A program made the translations under genes and the position numbers. 33,925 bases of DNA from Bacteroidales bacterium UBA4866. GTDB taxonomy: Bacteria > Bacteroidota > Bacteroidia > Bacteroidales > P3. The notes beneath the pieces are model-generated. The model made no database searches. It worked only from the letters and a program-made list of their open reading frames with translations, and had not been told where the DNA came from. The stretch is from positions 48,524-82,448 of the forward strand of contig DHDW01000024.1 in assembly GCA_002399565.1 (NCBI GenBank), written 5' to 3'. Numbering within the stretch: position 1 is the first letter of the stretch; each line of letters starts with the position of its first letter. Below, piece after piece: positions 25,364 to 33,925 of the stretch.

Positions 25364-26548
25364 TTATCTTCTTTTGCCTTTATAATTTAGCCTATTGAGA
25401 AGACTCTTAGAATAAATATTGATAGCAGAAAATCCTAATGTTAATTGAAGAGAGAAAGGGTTTGAAGAAAAGTTGACTATATTCCCAAGACGATAATCAA
25501 CTATATTATATTTTGCAATCGCTCCAATATAATAGATATCTCCAATATAATAACGATAGTTTATTCCTAAATTAAAATTGTAAGTAAAAATGCTTGTACC
25601 ATCGCTTACATTATCACTTTTATCTTTATCCTCAAATACATCAAACCCATCAAAACCTACACCCAATTGTACTCTGAAGTCTGATTTCTTTGTTTGTAAA
25701 ATCATTCTACCTACCTCAAATCCCATATATCCACCCAAAAAACTATTTGTAGAATCTATAAGTCCTGTATCTTCTCTCTTTGCCATATAGTAAACATCTG
25801 ACTTATTCCCTCTAATAGAAATATTAATATTATAGGACATCTTTTTCACATCTGCACCCATCTCAAAACTAAAATTGGGCTTTGTACCAAATTTTTTCAT
25901 TGAACCTGTTGGAATCCAAGCTCCAAAAGAAAAATTCATATTAAAAGTTGACTTCGGTTTAATTTCTTCTATTAGATTATAATATTCTTTAGATAAGGAA
26001 GTGTTTAGATAATTTTTGTCTTGAAGTTTATAAAGAATACTGTCATTTAAATCTGAGTAGTATTCACATAAAAGATATTCAATAGATTCTTTGCTATATG
26101 AATTAATTTTCTCACTTGCAATTTGTGTAGTTAATTGATCAAACCTTGAAAAAAAAGGAAGAAAACCATAGTATGATTGATTATAGTCATAATGTGAATA
26201 CATTAATGCTTTTGAGGCGTTCCTCCTATCTCTATATTTCAATATAATACCAATTGTGAAAGAATCAATAATTGGCTCTATACTATTTCCTTGAACCAAA
26301 TTTAAAAAAACATTTGCTCTAAAAGTAGGTTCTGTTAAACCACATTTACCTTTCCAATAATCAAAAATCAGTTTTGCAGAATCAATTTTATTATTCTCCA
26401 TATAATGAGAAAACAAAAAAGATGAATTTTGAGTAACATCAGTACAATTAAGTTCAATACGTTTGCTCATAATTGAATCGAAGTTTTGGCTATAAAGTCC
26501 TAAACTAATAAAAATTGAAAAAATAAATGCAAGCTTTCTCATAATCAT
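25364..26548 (-). CDS. Exported protein with C-terminal outer-membrane beta-barrel-like region
   Basis: A 394-residue protein of no named family. The signal peptide ends at about residue 21 (IFISLGLYSQ); translation may begin at 26548 or at a second ATG two codons later (26542). The N-terminal half is probably a soluble helical domain. From about residue 200 the sequence alternates polar and hydrophobic residues in amphipathic strands (FNMNFSFGAWIPTGSM, NFSFEMGADVKKMSYNINIS, FRVQLGVGFDGFDVF, TYNFNLGINYRYYIG, SLQLTLGFSAINIYS), as in small outer-membrane barrels. It lacks the usual aromatic final residue, ending NRLNYKGKRR. Sequons DSI, DSA and DST occur in it. It starts 43 bases after the ychF stop and could be co-transcribed with it. 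Identity as an envelope protein is likely; its function is unknown. Confidence 0.75.
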   Translation of the reverse strand: MIMRKLAFIFSIFISLGLYSQNFDSIMSKRIELNCTDVTQNSSFLFSHYMENNKIDSAKLIFDYWKGKCGLTEPTFRANVFLNLVQGNSIEPIIDSFTIGIILKYRDRRNASKALMYSHYDYNQSYYGFLPFFSRFDQLTTQIASEKINSYSKESIEYLLCEYYSDLNDSILYKLQDKNYLNTSLSKEYYNLIEEIKPKSTFNMNFSFGAWIPTGSMKKFGTKPNFSFEMGADVKKMSYNINISIRGNKSDVYYMAKREDTGLIDSTNSFLGGYMGFEVGRMILQTKKSDFRVQLGVGFDGFDVFEDKDKSDNVSDGTSIFTYNFNLGINYRYYIGDIYYIGAIAKYNIVDYRLGNIVNFSSNPFSLQLTLGFSAINIYSKSLLNRLNYKGKRR

Positions 26549-26591
26549 TAAAAATTAATTCAACAATAGTAATATATTTGATTATTACATT

Positions 26592-27695
26592 TTATACATT
26601 GAAACGGAAGTGCATAATGTCGCCGTCTTGAACTATGTATTCTTTGCCTTCAACACTCATCTTGCCTGCTTCTTTGCATGCTGCTTCGCTTTTTAAGGCA
26701 ATGAAATCGTTGTATTTTATTACTTCGGCTCTAATAAATCCTTTTTCAAAATCGGTGTGAATTACTCCTGCACATTGTGGAGCTTTCCAACCATTATGGA
26801 ATGTCCATGCCCTAACTTCTTGAACTCCTGCAGTAATAAAGGTTTTTAAATCTAAAAGCCTATATGCTTCCTTAATTAATCTATCTACTCCACTTTCCTC
26901 TAATCCCATTTCATTTAAGAACATTTCTTTTTCTTCGTAGGTTTCCAACTCAGCAATATCTGATTCAATTTTTGCAGCAACAATAAGTATTCCCGCTCCT
27001 TCTTTCTTTGCTATCTCTTGAACCTTTTGAGTGTAAGCATTACCATCTTTTGCTGATTTTTCATCAACATTACAAACATAGAGAACTGGTTTAGTTGTTA
27101 AAAGGAATAGTTCCTTTGCTGCCTTTTGCTCTTCTTTTGATTCAAATTCAACCTCTCTTGCATTTTTACCTTGAACCAACACTTGACGATACTTATCCAT
27201 AACCGCTAATTGCACTTTGGCTTCTCTGTCTGCTCCACTCTTTGCTTGCTTCTCTGTTTTGGCATAACGTGAGTCTATTGTTTCGAGGTCTTTAATTTGG
27301 AGTTCTGTATCAATAATTTCTTTATCCCTAATTGGATTAATTCCTCCTTCAACGTGAACAATGTTCTCGTCTTCAAAGCAACGAAGAACATGCAATATTG
27401 CATCACATTCTCTGATGTTACCCAAAAACTTATTGCCCAATCCTTCTCCTTTTGAAGCTCCTTTAACCAATCCTGCAATATCTACAATATCTACTGTAGT
27501 TGGTACTATTTTGTTTGGATTTATTAATTCTGCCAATGCTGTTAGTCTATTATCTGGAACGGTTATCACTCCCAAATTAGGTTCAATGGTACAGAAAGGA
27601 AAGTTTGCTGATTGAGCTTTTGCACTTGACAAACAGTTAAAAAGTGTTGATTTCCCAACATTTGGCAATCCAATAATTCCACATTTTAAAGCCAT
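26592..27695 (-). CDS. ychF: Redox-regulated ATPase YchF (Obg family)
   Basis: Universally conserved P-loop protein that binds ribosomes and hydrolyses ATP rather than GTP. The 367-residue protein starts with the G1 loop GLPNVGKSTLFN (9-20). It has the G3 motif DIAGLVKGASKGEGLGNKFL from 72 and NVDE at 209-212 in place of the GTP-specific NKxD, as in all YchF. A coiled-coil insertion lies around 125-170. The C-terminal TGS domain (about 280-365) includes TFITAGVQEVRAWTFHNGWK and ends YIVQDGDIMHFRFNV. Intact and of standard length. It faces the DUF4296 gene across 148 bases. Confidence 0.97.
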   Translation of the reverse strand: MALKCGIIGLPNVGKSTLFNCLSSAKAQSANFPFCTIEPNLGVITVPDNRLTALAELINPNKIVPTTVDIVDIAGLVKGASKGEGLGNKFLGNIRECDAILHVLRCFEDENIVHVEGGINPIRDKEIIDTELQIKDLETIDSRYAKTEKQAKSGADREAKVQLAVMDKYRQVLVQGKNAREVEFESKEEQKAAKELFLLTTKPVLYVCNVDEKSAKDGNAYTQKVQEIAKKEGAGILIVAAKIESDIAELETYEEKEMFLNEMGLEESGVDRLIKEAYRLLDLKTFITAGVQEVRAWTFHNGWKAPQCAGVIHTDFEKGFIRAEVIKYNDFIALKSEAACKEAGKMSVEGKEYIVQDGDIMHFRFNV

Positions 27696-27738
27696 AAACT
27701 TCTATTATTTTGTTTTAGTTAATTCTTATTCAAGGGTG

Positions 27739-27746
27739 CAAAATTA
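27739..27746 (-). promoter_or_regulatory. Candidate -7 element for ychF
   Basis: Minus-strand TAATTTTG fits TAnnTTTG, about 44 bases upstream of the ATG. The -33 region is not well matched. Confidence 0.35.
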
Positions 27747-27843
27747 GTAAAATAAGACGAGAAAACTATTTAATGTTAACTTCAATAGCAAATTAATAAC
27801 TTTCTTTGCTCGCTTTTGTAGAAAATAATTGTATTTTTGTCAA

Positions 27844-28161
27844 ATGAAAAAAGTTTTGTTAATTATTGTTTTACTTTCTTTTCTTTCCTGCTCTAAGAAA
27901 GAATCTACTAATAAGGATATTATCCCAAAGGAAAATCTTGCTGCAATTATTGCTGATGTTCAAAAAGCTCAAGCTTTGGTTAACATAAAACAAGACTCTA
28001 ACATGACAATTAGAAACCTTAGACTTAAAGAATATAATGAAGAGATTCTCAAAAAACATAAGGTTAGTGAGGATAAATATAATAAAAGTATTGACTACTA
28101 TAGCTCTAATCAAAAGGAATTATCTATTTTATTGGAAATGGTCTCTAAAAAACTAAATTGA
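27844..28161 (+). CDS. DUF4296-type small lipoprotein
   Basis: A 105-residue lipoprotein with lipobox LSFLSC (Cys16). The mature part fits the DUF4296 family of Bacteroidota: IIPKENLAAIIADVQKAQAL, then RLKEYNEEILKKHKVSEDKY and a final helical SIDYYSSNQKELSILLEMVS. Family members are small helical periplasmic proteins of unknown function. I chose ATG 27844 because it gives a normal signal peptide; an upstream start at 27829 would add five residues. It lies one base before yifB, so the two are probably translated from one message. A promoter-like TATTTTTG at 27832-27839 is so close that transcription would begin at about the start codon. Confidence 0.82.
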   Translation: MKKVLLIIVLLSFLSCSKKESTNKDIIPKENLAAIIADVQKAQALVNIKQDSNMTIRNLRLKEYNEEILKKHKVSEDKYNKSIDYYSSNQKELSILLEMVSKKLN

Positions 28162-28162
28162 T

Positions 28163-29701
28163 ATGTTAGTTAAAGTTTTCGGAAGTGCAATTAGCGGAAT
28201 AACTGCAACAACTGTTTGCGTTGAAGTTTCGGTTGAACAAGGTGTTGGCTTTTTCTTGGTAGGACTGCCAGATAATGCTGTTAAGGAAAGTTATCAAAGA
28301 GTTTCTTCTGCTTTGCAGTGTTTTGGATATAAAATCCCTGGCAAAAAGATAATTATTAATATGGCTCCTGCCGACATTCGAAAGGAAGGTTCTGCTTACG
28401 ATTTACCTATTGCTATGGGTATTTTGGCTGCTTCAGAACAAATTATTGCTGATTCTTTGAGTGATTACTTAATTATGGGAGAGCTTTCTTTGGATGGTAG
28501 CCTTCAACCAATTAAAGGAGCTTTACCAATTGCATTGGAAGCAAAGGCACAAGGCTTTAAGGGATTTATCCTTCCCAAAGCAAATGCTCCAGAGGCTGCA
28601 ATTGTAAAAGGATTGGAAGTTTATGGAATTGAAAGCATTTTGGAAGTTATCAATTTCTTCAATGACACCAAAGCTTTAACTCCAACTATGGTTGATTGCG
28701 ATGAAGTTTTTAATAAAGGGTTGGAGCTTTATGAATTTGATTTTACTGATGTGAGAGGTCAGGAAAACATTAAAAGAGGAATGGAGATTGCTGCTGCAGG
28801 AAGTCATAATGTTATTTTAATTGGACCTCCAGGAAGTGGTAAAACAATGTTGGCAAAACGACTTCCTTCAATACTCCCTCCCCTTTCTCTTGAAGAATCA
28901 CTTGAAACAACAAAAATACATTCTGTTGCTGGAAAGATGTCAAAGAATACTCCTTTAGTTTCTGTTCGTCCATTCCGTAATCCTCATCATACAATTTCCG
29001 ATGTTGCTCTTGTTGGAGGAGGAGCTTATCCACAACCAGGAGAAATTTCTCTTTCACATAATGGAGTTTTGTTTTTGGATGAGCTACCTGAATTTAAAAG
29101 AAATGTTTTGGAGGTTTTGCGTCAGCCAATGGAAGAAAGAGAGATTACAATTTCACGTTCAAAACAAGCCATTCGCTATCCTGCAAGCTTTATGCTGGTT
29201 GCTGCAATGAATCCTTGTCCTTGTGGTTACTACAATCATCCAAATGTTAGTTGTACTTGTGCAGCAGGAAGCGTTTCAAAATATTTGAATAAAATTTCTG
29301 GTCCTTTGTTAGATAGAATTGACATTCAAATTGAGGTTGTTCCTGTTCCTTTCAAAGACCTTTCAGCAATGAGAGATGGAGAGCCAAGCAGTGTGATTAG
29401 AGAAAGAGTTCTTAGGGCAAGAAAAATTCAACAAGAAAGATTTAAAGACAAAGAAAGTATTCATTGTAATGCTCAAATGACACCTAAGATGCTTAAGGAA
29501 TATTGCAAATTGGATGAAGCTGGAGTTGACCTTTTGAAAAGAGCAATGGAAAAACTTGGACTTTCTGCAAGAGCTTACGATAGAATTTTAAAGGTTTCAA
29601 GAACAATTGCTGACTTGGAAGGAAGTAAAAACATAGAAAATCCTCACTTGGCTGAAGCAATTGGATACAGAAGTCTTGATAGAGAAACTTGGGGCAGATA
29701 A
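28163..29701 (+). CDS. comM: YifB/ComM-family Mg-chelatase-like AAA+ ATPase
   Basis: AAA+ ATPase of the ComM group; ComM is a hexameric helicase that promotes branch migration during natural transformation, while in most bacteria the role is unstudied. The 512-residue protein has the N-terminal LonC-like domain (FFLVGLPDNAVKESYQRVSS near 31-50). Walker A GPPGSGKT is at 221-228, and Walker B VLFLDELPEF is followed by REITISRSKQAIRYPASFML. A four-cysteine cluster lies in NPCPCGYYNHPNVSCTC. The C-terminal Mg-chelatase domain ends with ENPHLAEAIGYRSLDRETWG. Complete. It is followed 17 bases later by the M28 peptidase gene. Confidence 0.93.
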   Translation: MLVKVFGSAISGITATTVCVEVSVEQGVGFFLVGLPDNAVKESYQRVSSALQCFGYKIPGKKIIINMAPADIRKEGSAYDLPIAMGILAASEQIIADSLSDYLIMGELSLDGSLQPIKGALPIALEAKAQGFKGFILPKANAPEAAIVKGLEVYGIESILEVINFFNDTKALTPTMVDCDEVFNKGLELYEFDFTDVRGQENIKRGMEIAAAGSHNVILIGPPGSGKTMLAKRLPSILPPLSLEESLETTKIHSVAGKMSKNTPLVSVRPFRNPHHTISDVALVGGGAYPQPGEISLSHNGVLFLDELPEFKRNVLEVLRQPMEEREITISRSKQAIRYPASFMLVAAMNPCPCGYYNHPNVSCTCAAGSVSKYLNKISGPLLDRIDIQIEVVPVPFKDLSAMRDGEPSSVIRERVLRARKIQQERFKDKESIHCNAQMTPKMLKEYCKLDEAGVDLLKRAMEKLGLSARAYDRILKVSRTIADLEGSKNIENPHLAEAIGYRSLDRETWGR

Positions 29702-29718
29702 TTACTAAAAAAAATACT

Positions 29719-31176
29719 ATGAGCTTAAAAAGATTTTTATTCACTTTCATTATTTCATTAGTTATTCTCCCTTCAACTAATGCTTTTTCTCAAAATTCTA
29801 TTGAAAGAATTAAGAAAGATGTTTATGTTTTAGCTTCCGATTCTCTTATGGGAAGAAGTGCTGGAACAATATATGGAAATAAAGCTTCTCAATATATTTA
29901 TAGTCGTTTTATTGAAAATGGGTTAAAGCCAATTTATCAAATTATTAGAGAAGGAACAACCCAAAAGAATATTTATTGTGTTATTGAAGGAAGTGACTCA
30001 ATACTTAAGAATGAGTTTATTATTCTTGGGGCTCATTATGATCATTTAGGCTATAGGATTAAGGGTAATGATACAATAATATATAATGGAGCTGACGATA
30101 ATGCTTCAGGAACTTCTTTAATTTTGGAATTGGGAAGAAAAATAAATGAGAACAAAGAAAAATTTAAAAGAAGTATTGTTTTGATTGCTTTTGACAGTGA
30201 AGAAACTGGATTAAATGGTTCAGCTTATTTTGCAAATAGTCAGGAGAAGTATAATGATATAATCATTTCTCATAATACAAAGCTAATGATGAGCCTTGAT
30301 ATGGTTGGATTTCTTAAAACCTCTAAGGAATTAAAGATAGTTGGTGTTGGTTTAATTGATAATTACTCTCAATATTTCAAAAATTCTTTCTTAAACAATA
30401 AATATAAGGTTAAGTTTAAAGCTTTTGACAAAAGCATATTTACTGGTTCTGACCATGATTCTTTTCTAAAAAAGAATATTCCTTCTTTTTACGTTTCAAC
30501 TGGACTAAAATCACCTTATCATAAACCTGAAGATGATGCACAGCTAATAGACTACGAAGGAATAAATGATATTTGTAATTTCTTTTATGAATCGCTTCTA
30601 AACTTTGCTAATGCAGAACAAATAAAACCATCTGGAAAGAATCCTAAAGTAAAAAAAACTATTCCTTCAAACTATTGCGGATTAGAATTAGCAATAGGGA
30701 ATAATCAACATTATTATACAGAAGGAAGGATGACAGGAAAAACTGATTTTGCTTATGGAGTTGGATTTTTTGGCAAATTTGAATTAAGTAACTTCTTTGC
30801 AATCAAAGCTGGGGTTAATTATAATTATTTAGGAGCAAAAAGATATGAATCAGAAGTAAAGTATCATAGTGCTTCTATTCCTATTCTACTTTCTCTAAAG
30901 GCAAATACTCCCGATAACGGTTATGAATTTTCTGTATCTATAGGAGGATTTTATAGTTATATATTTGATAGCAGAGCAAACATAAATGGCGTTGAACATA
31001 AGGATTATTTAAATAAAAATGTTTGGGGAGTTCAAACTGAGTTTGAAATAAGGCTTAGAAGATTCTTCTATGGTTATCAATTTCAAAGAAGTCTTTCAAA
31101 TATTTTAACTGACCCTATTTCAAATGGGAAGACAAATCAAATTACTAACACTTTTAAAATTGGATATGTATTCTAA
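29719..31176 (+). CDS. M28-family zinc peptidase fused to a C-terminal outer-membrane beta-barrel-like domain
   Basis: A 485-residue exported protein from the ATG at 29719; an in-frame TTG at 29689 would overlap yifB and is unlikely. The signal peptide is about 1-25. The aminopeptidase domain (about 26-300) keeps every M28 metal and catalytic residue: His106 in GAHYDHLG, Asp126 in NGADDNASG, Glu161-Glu162 in FDSEETGLNGS, Asp194 in LDMVG and His268 in SPYHKPEDD. After a linker, residues from about 320 to the end form amphipathic strands (FAYGVGFFGKFELSNFFAIK, AGVNYNYLGAKRYE, FSVSIGGFYSYIF) and finish NTFKIGYVF, with the C-terminal Phe typical of barrels handled by BamA. The fusion would place a peptidase at the outer membrane. 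Its stop overlaps the next gene by 11 bases. Confidence 0.88.
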   Translation: MSLKRFLFTFIISLVILPSTNAFSQNSIERIKKDVYVLASDSLMGRSAGTIYGNKASQYIYSRFIENGLKPIYQIIREGTTQKNIYCVIEGSDSILKNEFIILGAHYDHLGYRIKGNDTIIYNGADDNASGTSLILELGRKINENKEKFKRSIVLIAFDSEETGLNGSAYFANSQEKYNDIIISHNTKLMMSLDMVGFLKTSKELKIVGVGLIDNYSQYFKNSFLNNKYKVKFKAFDKSIFTGSDHDSFLKKNIPSFYVSTGLKSPYHKPEDDAQLIDYEGINDICNFFYESLLNFANAEQIKPSGKNPKVKKTIPSNYCGLELAIGNNQHYYTEGRMTGKTDFAYGVGFFGKFELSNFFAIKAGVNYNYLGAKRYESEVKYHSASIPILLSLKANTPDNGYEFSVSIGGFYSYIFDSRANINGVEHKDYLNKNVWGVQTEFEIRLRRFFYGYQFQRSLSNILTDPISNGKTNQITNTFKIGYVF

Positions 31177-33190
31177 AACAAAAAGCATCTCAAATAAATA
31201 CTCTATAGTATTATTTCTTTTCTCAACTATAATTATTTTTTCAAGCTGTAAGAAAGAGAACACTATTAAGGAGTTTAATCTTGATTTTTCTAATCTAATT
31301 ATTGATAACAAGGAAAACAAATTAAACAAAGATACTCTTTCCATGCTTATGGATATGTCAAATGCCATTACTGAGGGTATAATTTTCCCTACAATCAATC
31401 AGTCAAATGATGGACTTTTGCATTTCAAAGCAAAGGTCAATAATGATAAAAAACTCTTCTACAAAATTTATTATCAAAACGAATCCTATAAATATGATTT
31501 GGGTAGTGAGTTTGATAATGAGAATTTCTATGGCTCTTGGGAAGAAACGGATAAAGAATTTAAGGAAGTACCTGTAAATGGGATTATTGAAGATGCATTA
31601 AGAATTGTTGGAAATCCAAGAAATGAGAAGATTTACTATGGAGCAAATCCTGAGTATAAGGATATTGAGGAGGAGATATACAAGGGGATGGAAAGGATAA
31701 GAGGCGATGCAAACTGGTTAAAATCAATAGAGGAAAAGGCTAAAGCTAATAAAATATCAGTTGACGATCAGCTTTATAGGGATATGTGTTGGGTTATGCA
31801 GGTTGATGAGCAAAATAAGGAGTTCAATAATAGGTTTAAACGTAATCCAAGAACAGGTATTTACAGTTTTCTTTTGGTTGTGGTAAACCAAGAGGCTCTT
31901 AACAAGATTCCAAAAGAAGTGAAAAACATTGCCATTAATGATTCAATTAATGGATTTACTAATCCCTACACATATTTTATTAATGGGAAAGGCAAGAATT
32001 TAAAAGGAGTTAGCACAATGTTTGCCAAACAAACAGTTAAACTTAAAGCAGTTCTAAATGCAGAAAAAGGAGTTTATGTTGATATTCTTTCATACCCAAA
32101 TAATAACTTCAAAATATATCCTAATAATGGGAAAGTGGGAAGCAGTGAAGAAAATTATACTTCATCTCTTTTCCAACAGTTCTTCCACAACGTTCCCAAA
32201 ACTTATGCTTTAAAGAATGTTCCTTTGGTTAAAGATATTCTTGATGATAGCTACACTTCAGATGACTATTTTAAAAATAAAAAGAAATACTCCGATACTA
32301 ATAACAGAATAATTGACCATCCTTACATTAGTGACTATCCAGGTAAGACTGTTAGAGCTGATGATAATGGAAGATATATATCTTTAATTAACCCTGGCAA
32401 TAAAGACAGAATGTCTAATCCAAGAAAGGAAAGTGTTGGAGTAAAAACAAGAGTAGGATTTACTTATGGAAAGTTTAGAGGAAAGATAAAATTCCCTTCT
32501 CAGCTCAATAAATCAGGTGTTTGGAGTGGAATTACAAATGCTTTTTGGCTAATTTATCAATCGGAACAAGACTGGAACAAAAGAAGAATATGCAATAAAG
32601 ATGGATATGTTAAGTATGCTTTAGACGATGGAACAAAAGCCGAAAGAACTCCTTCTTCCAATTACTCTGAAATAGATATTGAAATAATTAAGACTTCCAA
32701 ATATTGGCCAGAGGGTTATCAAAAAACTCCTAAAGGCTATGATGCTTTCAATAAAGACGAGTGTATTTTGGCTTGTACTAATTGGGACTTAGCTTGTCCA
32801 AGTCCTTCAAACTTTTTTAAAGGAGGAACTCATAAATATAAATATATCAACAAGGATTATACTTATGTTCGCTGGTTTGATGCTTATAGAGCACTTACCT
32901 CAAGAGAAGCAATTCCAAACAATATTTTTCACAAGGATTATTACTATTATGAAATTGAATGGAAGCCAAATGAAATAATTTGGAGAATAGGAGAAAATCC
33001 CAATAAGATGTATGTTGTAGGTTATATGAGTGATAAATTTACAGCCATTCCAAACAACCAAATGCTTACAGTAATTACTCAAGAGTATCACTATTCCGAA
33101 TTTTGGCCTCCAATAGTCTATGACCAAAACTTCCTTCCTTTCCCAATGAACGATATTGAAGGAAGAGTTTATGAAGTTGTTGTAGAATAA
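31166..33190 (+). CDS. Large lipoprotein with C-terminal GH16-like glycoside hydrolase domain
   Basis: A 674-residue lipoprotein starting at ATG 31166, inside the end of the peptidase gene; the lipobox is IIIFSSC (Cys28). About 400 residues of unrecognised sequence precede a domain with GH16 (laminarinase/lichenase-type) character. It shows a strand pair TYGKFRGKIKFP, then SGVWSGITNAFWLIYQ. The catalytic pattern ExDxE comes next, SEIDIEIIK, with Glu502, Asp504 and Glu506 matching nucleophile, helper and acid/base. Late on comes YYYYEIEWKPNEIIWRIG, like the GH16 EW-P-x-I-W strand. If active it would cut a beta-linked polysaccharide such as a beta-glucan or galactan, but the substrate is open. 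It is probably outer-membrane anchored. The GH29 gene follows 34 bases later. Confidence 0.78.
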   Translation: MYSKTKSISNKYSIVLFLFSTIIIFSSCKKENTIKEFNLDFSNLIIDNKENKLNKDTLSMLMDMSNAITEGIIFPTINQSNDGLLHFKAKVNNDKKLFYKIYYQNESYKYDLGSEFDNENFYGSWEETDKEFKEVPVNGIIEDALRIVGNPRNEKIYYGANPEYKDIEEEIYKGMERIRGDANWLKSIEEKAKANKISVDDQLYRDMCWVMQVDEQNKEFNNRFKRNPRTGIYSFLLVVVNQEALNKIPKEVKNIAINDSINGFTNPYTYFINGKGKNLKGVSTMFAKQTVKLKAVLNAEKGVYVDILSYPNNNFKIYPNNGKVGSSEENYTSSLFQQFFHNVPKTYALKNVPLVKDILDDSYTSDDYFKNKKKYSDTNNRIIDHPYISDYPGKTVRADDNGRYISLINPGNKDRMSNPRKESVGVKTRVGFTYGKFRGKIKFPSQLNKSGVWSGITNAFWLIYQSEQDWNKRRICNKDGYVKYALDDGTKAERTPSSNYSEIDIEIIKTSKYWPEGYQKTPKGYDAFNKDECILACTNWDLACPSPSNFFKGGTHKYKYINKDYTYVRWFDAYRALTSREAIPNNIFHKDYYYYEIEWKPNEIIWRIGENPNKMYVVGYMSDKFTAIPNNQMLTVITQEYHYSEFWPPIVYDQNFLPFPMNDIEGRVYEVVVE

Positions 33191-33224
33191 ATTTTTATTT
33201 CCATAGATTCAATACCATTAGGCT

Positions 33225-33925
33225 ATGAAAACAAGAATTAAATCTCTATTTATTGTTTTAGTTTGCATTCTCTACATTCCTTTTTCAATAAATGCACAAG
33301 ACAAAAGGCCTGAAGCAATTACTCAAAGAGAGTATCCACAATGGTTTAAGGATGCAAAATTAGGAATATTTATCCATTTTGGTTTGTATTCTGTTCCTTC
33401 ATGGAGTGGAAAAGAGCAATATGCTGAATGGTTCTATAAGGGATTAATAAGTGGTGATAGTGCAAGAATAGACTTTCAGAAAAAAGTTTTTGGAGAAAAT
33501 TTCAAATACGAAGACTATAAAGATTTGTTTAAAGCTGAACTTTTCGATGCTGAGGCTTGGGCTACACTATTTAAAAGAAGTGGAGCCAAATATATTCTTT
33601 TCACTTCCAAACATCACGATGGATATTGCATGTGGGATTCAAAATATGCAAAGAATTGGAATAGTATGGAAACTGCTCCAAAGAGAGATTTCTGCCAAGA
33701 GTTAACTGATGCTGTTCGCAAAAGAGGTATGGAGATGGGATTATATTATTCTCTTACCGAATGGACAAATCCTCTTTACAAATGGACAATTGACACAAAT
33801 AAATCAATTGAAGACTATGCACAAAAACATCTTATTCCTCAATTCAAAGAATTGGTTGATAAGTTTAAGCCTACAATAATATTTTCAGATGGAGATTGGG
33901 ATCACACCTATAAGGAATTGCACTC
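33225..33925 (+). CDS. Alpha-L-fucosidase, GH29 family (C-terminus cut by window edge)
   Basis: An open frame from ATG 33225 to the right edge gives 233 complete codons with no stop; the rest of the gene lies outside. A signal peptide covers about 1-24 (ending PFSINAQ). The GH29 core is unmistakable: WFKDAKLGIFIHFGLYSVPS, EYAEWF-like EQYAEWFYKG, AKYILFTSKHHDGYCMWDSK with His130-His131, and GLYYSLTEWTNPLY. The nucleophile motif IIFSDGDWD has Asp222. These enzymes release alpha-L-fucose from host or algal glycans by a retaining mechanism in the periplasm or at the surface. It closes the visible part of an operon with the GH16-like lipoprotein, pointing to shared use of a fucosylated glycan. Confidence 0.92.
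   Translation, partial: MKTRIKSLFIVLVCILYIPFSINAQDKRPEAITQREYPQWFKDAKLGIFIHFGLYSVPSWSGKEQYAEWFYKGLISGDSARIDFQKKVFGENFKYEDYKDLFKAELFDAEAWATLFKRSGAKYILFTSKHHDGYCMWDSKYAKNWNSMETAPKRDFCQELTDAVRKRGMEMGLYYSLTEWTNPLYKWTIDTNKSIEDYAQKHLIPQFKELVDKFKPTIIFSDGDWDHTYKELH

Noticed and set aside
27815..27839. Promoter TTTG-N13-TATTTTTG for the DUF4296 operon
   Set aside because: The spacer is far too short (the alternative TTTG at 27805 gives 23), and transcription would begin at about the start codon. Only leaderless translation would make it work, so it is not listed as a feature.

Overview
This is an AT-rich stretch of a Bacteroidota chromosome, probably from Bacteroidales or a relative. The evidence is a protein with a type IX secretion (T9SS) C-terminal signal, a Bacteroidota-type LptE lipoprotein, DUF2723 and DUF4296 proteins, many short lipoprotein signals, almost no Shine-Dalgarno sequences, and several promoters of the Bacteroidota form TTTG-N19-TAnnTTTG. 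The cleanest of these drives a tRNA-His gene.

Layout. (1) 1-6700 is an accessory defence block. A type III restriction-modification operon (mod, a Bro-N/DinD-like gene, res) faces a large divergent gene of unknown function that runs off the left edge. A palindrome just upstream of the Bro-N gene could be its operator. (2) 6697-7034 holds a cluster of small palindromes with a shared 3-base loop; one doubles as a terminator. (3) 7035-12352 carries envelope genes: a LysM lytic transglycosylase, then a three-gene overlapping operon of sugar nucleotidyltransferase, TPR lipoprotein and ApbE. (4) 12353-15107 holds two sets of tandem repeats, a polysaccharide flippase, tRNA-His with its own promoter and terminator, and the Kdo-pathway isomerase KdsD. 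(5) 15244-18493 is recQ-aroB. (6) 18586-23096 holds a T9SS-exported protein, LptE and a large DUF2723 membrane protein of the TMEM260-like O-mannosyltransferase family; a PEGA lipoprotein converges on it. (7) 23625-24296 is non-coding and repeat-rich. (8) 24297-26548 carries three little-known membrane or envelope proteins. (9) 26592-33925 has ychF facing an apparent operon of DUF4296 lipoprotein, YifB/ComM ATPase, an M28 peptidase fused to a beta-barrel, a GH16-like lipoprotein and a GH29 alpha-L-fucosidase cut by the right edge.

How the genes work together. Most of the window serves the cell envelope: Kdo-LPS supply and transport (KdsD, LptE), polysaccharide export, peptidoglycan turnover, protein secretion and probable protein O-glycosylation, plus surface degradation of peptides and glycans. 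The most unusual part is the left defence block. No transposase, integrase, CRISPR array or rRNA was seen.
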